NCBI RefSeq assembly: GCF_029910655.1
Contig: NZ_CP123897.1
Span: 4,391,547 to 4,455,546, forward strand
Direction of reading: 5' to 3'
DNA: 64,000 nt
Source of the DNA: Methylomonas sp. UP202
GTDB taxonomy: Bacteria; Pseudomonadota; Gammaproteobacteria; Methylococcales; Methylomonadaceae
Shown here: piece after piece, positions 63,329 to 64,000 of the stretch
How positions within the stretch are numbered: the first letter of the stretch is position 1
Layout of the letters: each line of letters starts with the position of its first letter
Translations under genes and position numbers: made by a program
The notes under the pieces: generated by a model
The model's input: the letters and a program-made list of their open reading frames with translations, nothing else
Databases searched by the model: none
What the model was told of the DNA's origin: nothing

Positions 63329-64000
63329 TTGAGCAAGGTGGTGATGTATTTGAACAAAGCCACCGCCCGCACCGGCTCGCGGTTGCAGACGATTTGCACG
63401 TCCAGCGCCGCCGCCGCGCTACCGGCGAACAAGGCCGCGTCCGGCGCCAAGCCGGCGCCCAGACACAAGCCGGCCACCGACAAGAAGGCATCGCCGGCGC
63501 CGATGCGGTCCACCACTTTGGACGACAGGGCCGGAATCTTGTACTGGGTCTTGGCTTGATCCAGCAGCAACGCGCCCTTGGTGCCACGGGTGATCGCGAT
63601 GTGGCTGGCCGCCAGCCTGTCGGCCAACTGTCCGGCCAGTTCCTCGATCGCCCCGCCTCTGTCGTGTACCGCCAAACGCAATTCCGGTTCGTTCATCGAC
63701 AGAAAATTGGCGCGCGGATAGCGGGTGATCAAATGGTAACCGCGATTGCCGCTGTTAACTTGGGCGTTGACGGCCAGGAACTTGGCGCCGGCGCACAAGG
63801 CCGCGACCATGTCGCCGGAAATGAAACCGTTGCCGAAGTCCGGCACGATCACGACGTCGAAATCGCGCAAATGCCGTTCCAGCCAGGCCACGATCTTGCG
63901 GTTGACTTCCACCGGCAACGGGGCGTCGTTGTAAAAATACACCTCGAACAACTTGGCGATGTCGGCATCGACGTAGCGGCGCTTGACGATGGTCGGCCGA
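63325..64000 (-). CDS. PfkB/RfaE-like sugar kinase, 5' end beyond window
   Basis: The frame is open to the right edge, so only the C-terminal 224 codons are present. 'VKRRYVDADIAKLFEVYF' and 'DFDVVIVPDFGNGFIS' resemble heptose-1-kinase RfaE/HldE. 'SKVVDRIGAGDAFLSVAGLC' is the PfkB signature with the catalytic Asp. It probably phosphorylates a heptose-like sugar that feeds the locus. It is the most upstream visible gene of the long leftward transcript. Confidence 0.85.
   Translation of the reverse strand, partial: RPTIVKRRYVDADIAKLFEVYFYNDAPLPVEVNRKIVAWLERHLRDFDVVIVPDFGNGFISGDMVAALCAGAKFLAVNAQVNSGNRGYHLITRYPRANFLSMNEPELRLAVHDRGGAIEELAGQLADRLAASHIAITRGTKGALLLDQAKTQYKIPALSSKVVDRIGAGDAFLSVAGLCLGAGLAPDAALFAGSAAAALDVQIVCNREPVRAVALFKYITTLLK

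Overview
The window looks like a chromosomal segment of a moderately high-GC gammaproteobacterium able to fix nitrogen. I infer a methanotroph of the Methylomonas/Methylobacter type. The basis is the nif accessory gene set, the dacA-dat-ybeD-lipB-lipA order and the style of the intergenic repeats. No methane-oxidation gene is present to prove it. No rRNA, tRNA, CRISPR array or replication origin was seen.

Layout. 1-5.9 kb: an EmrAB/OMF-type efflux operon (lipoprotein, MFS pump, outer-membrane factor, periplasmic adaptor cut by the left edge) with a divergent LysR regulator. 5.9-8.2 kb: a truncated hemoglobin overlapping a 2Fe-2S/FAD/NAD reductase, facing a SufR-like Cys-rich HTH regulator across an AT-rich palindrome. 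8.2-12.1 kb: a tightly overlapping dacA-dat-ybeD-lipB-lipA operon, then a small RRM gene. 13.2-21.9 kb: a nif operon read leftward from a sigma-54 promoter with an upstream NifA site: nifE, nifN, nifX, two nifX-associated genes, two ferredoxins, then five little-known genes including a GlcF-like iron-sulfur protein and a DUF364-type protein. 22.7-28.2 kb: a Lap-like type I secretion system with a LuxR regulator embedded in the operon.

28.2-30.9 kb is a patchwork of repeats, an AT-rich membrane-protein gene and a toxin-antitoxin pair. 30.9-35.9 kb holds a YbhGFSR-type ABC exporter. 36.2-41.6 kb is an AT-rich island of unrecognised genes, mostly exported proteins, ending in the remnant of a large surface protein. 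That remnant is cut by a decayed IS66 element (41.6-44.1 kb), which itself carries a small palindromic insert.

From 44.1 kb to the right edge, about 20 kb of genes all read leftward with short gaps or overlaps and form one glycan locus. In transcription order they are: a PfkB/RfaE-like sugar kinase (cut by the edge), an E1 alpha/beta pair of a thiamine-diphosphate enzyme without E2 or E3, a radical SAM/SPASM protein, two glycosyltransferases with a duplicated 'YCYYDG' module, a second radical SAM protein, two paralogous CgeB-like glycosyltransferases, two sulfotransferases, another glycosyltransferase, then legF, legB, legC and legG for a legionaminic-type nonulosonate. legI and legH are absent from the window, and the IS66 remnant abuts the 3' end of legG. 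This locus is the best candidate for an undescribed system: a sulfated, nonulosonate-containing surface or flagellar glycan with unusual TPP and radical SAM chemistry.
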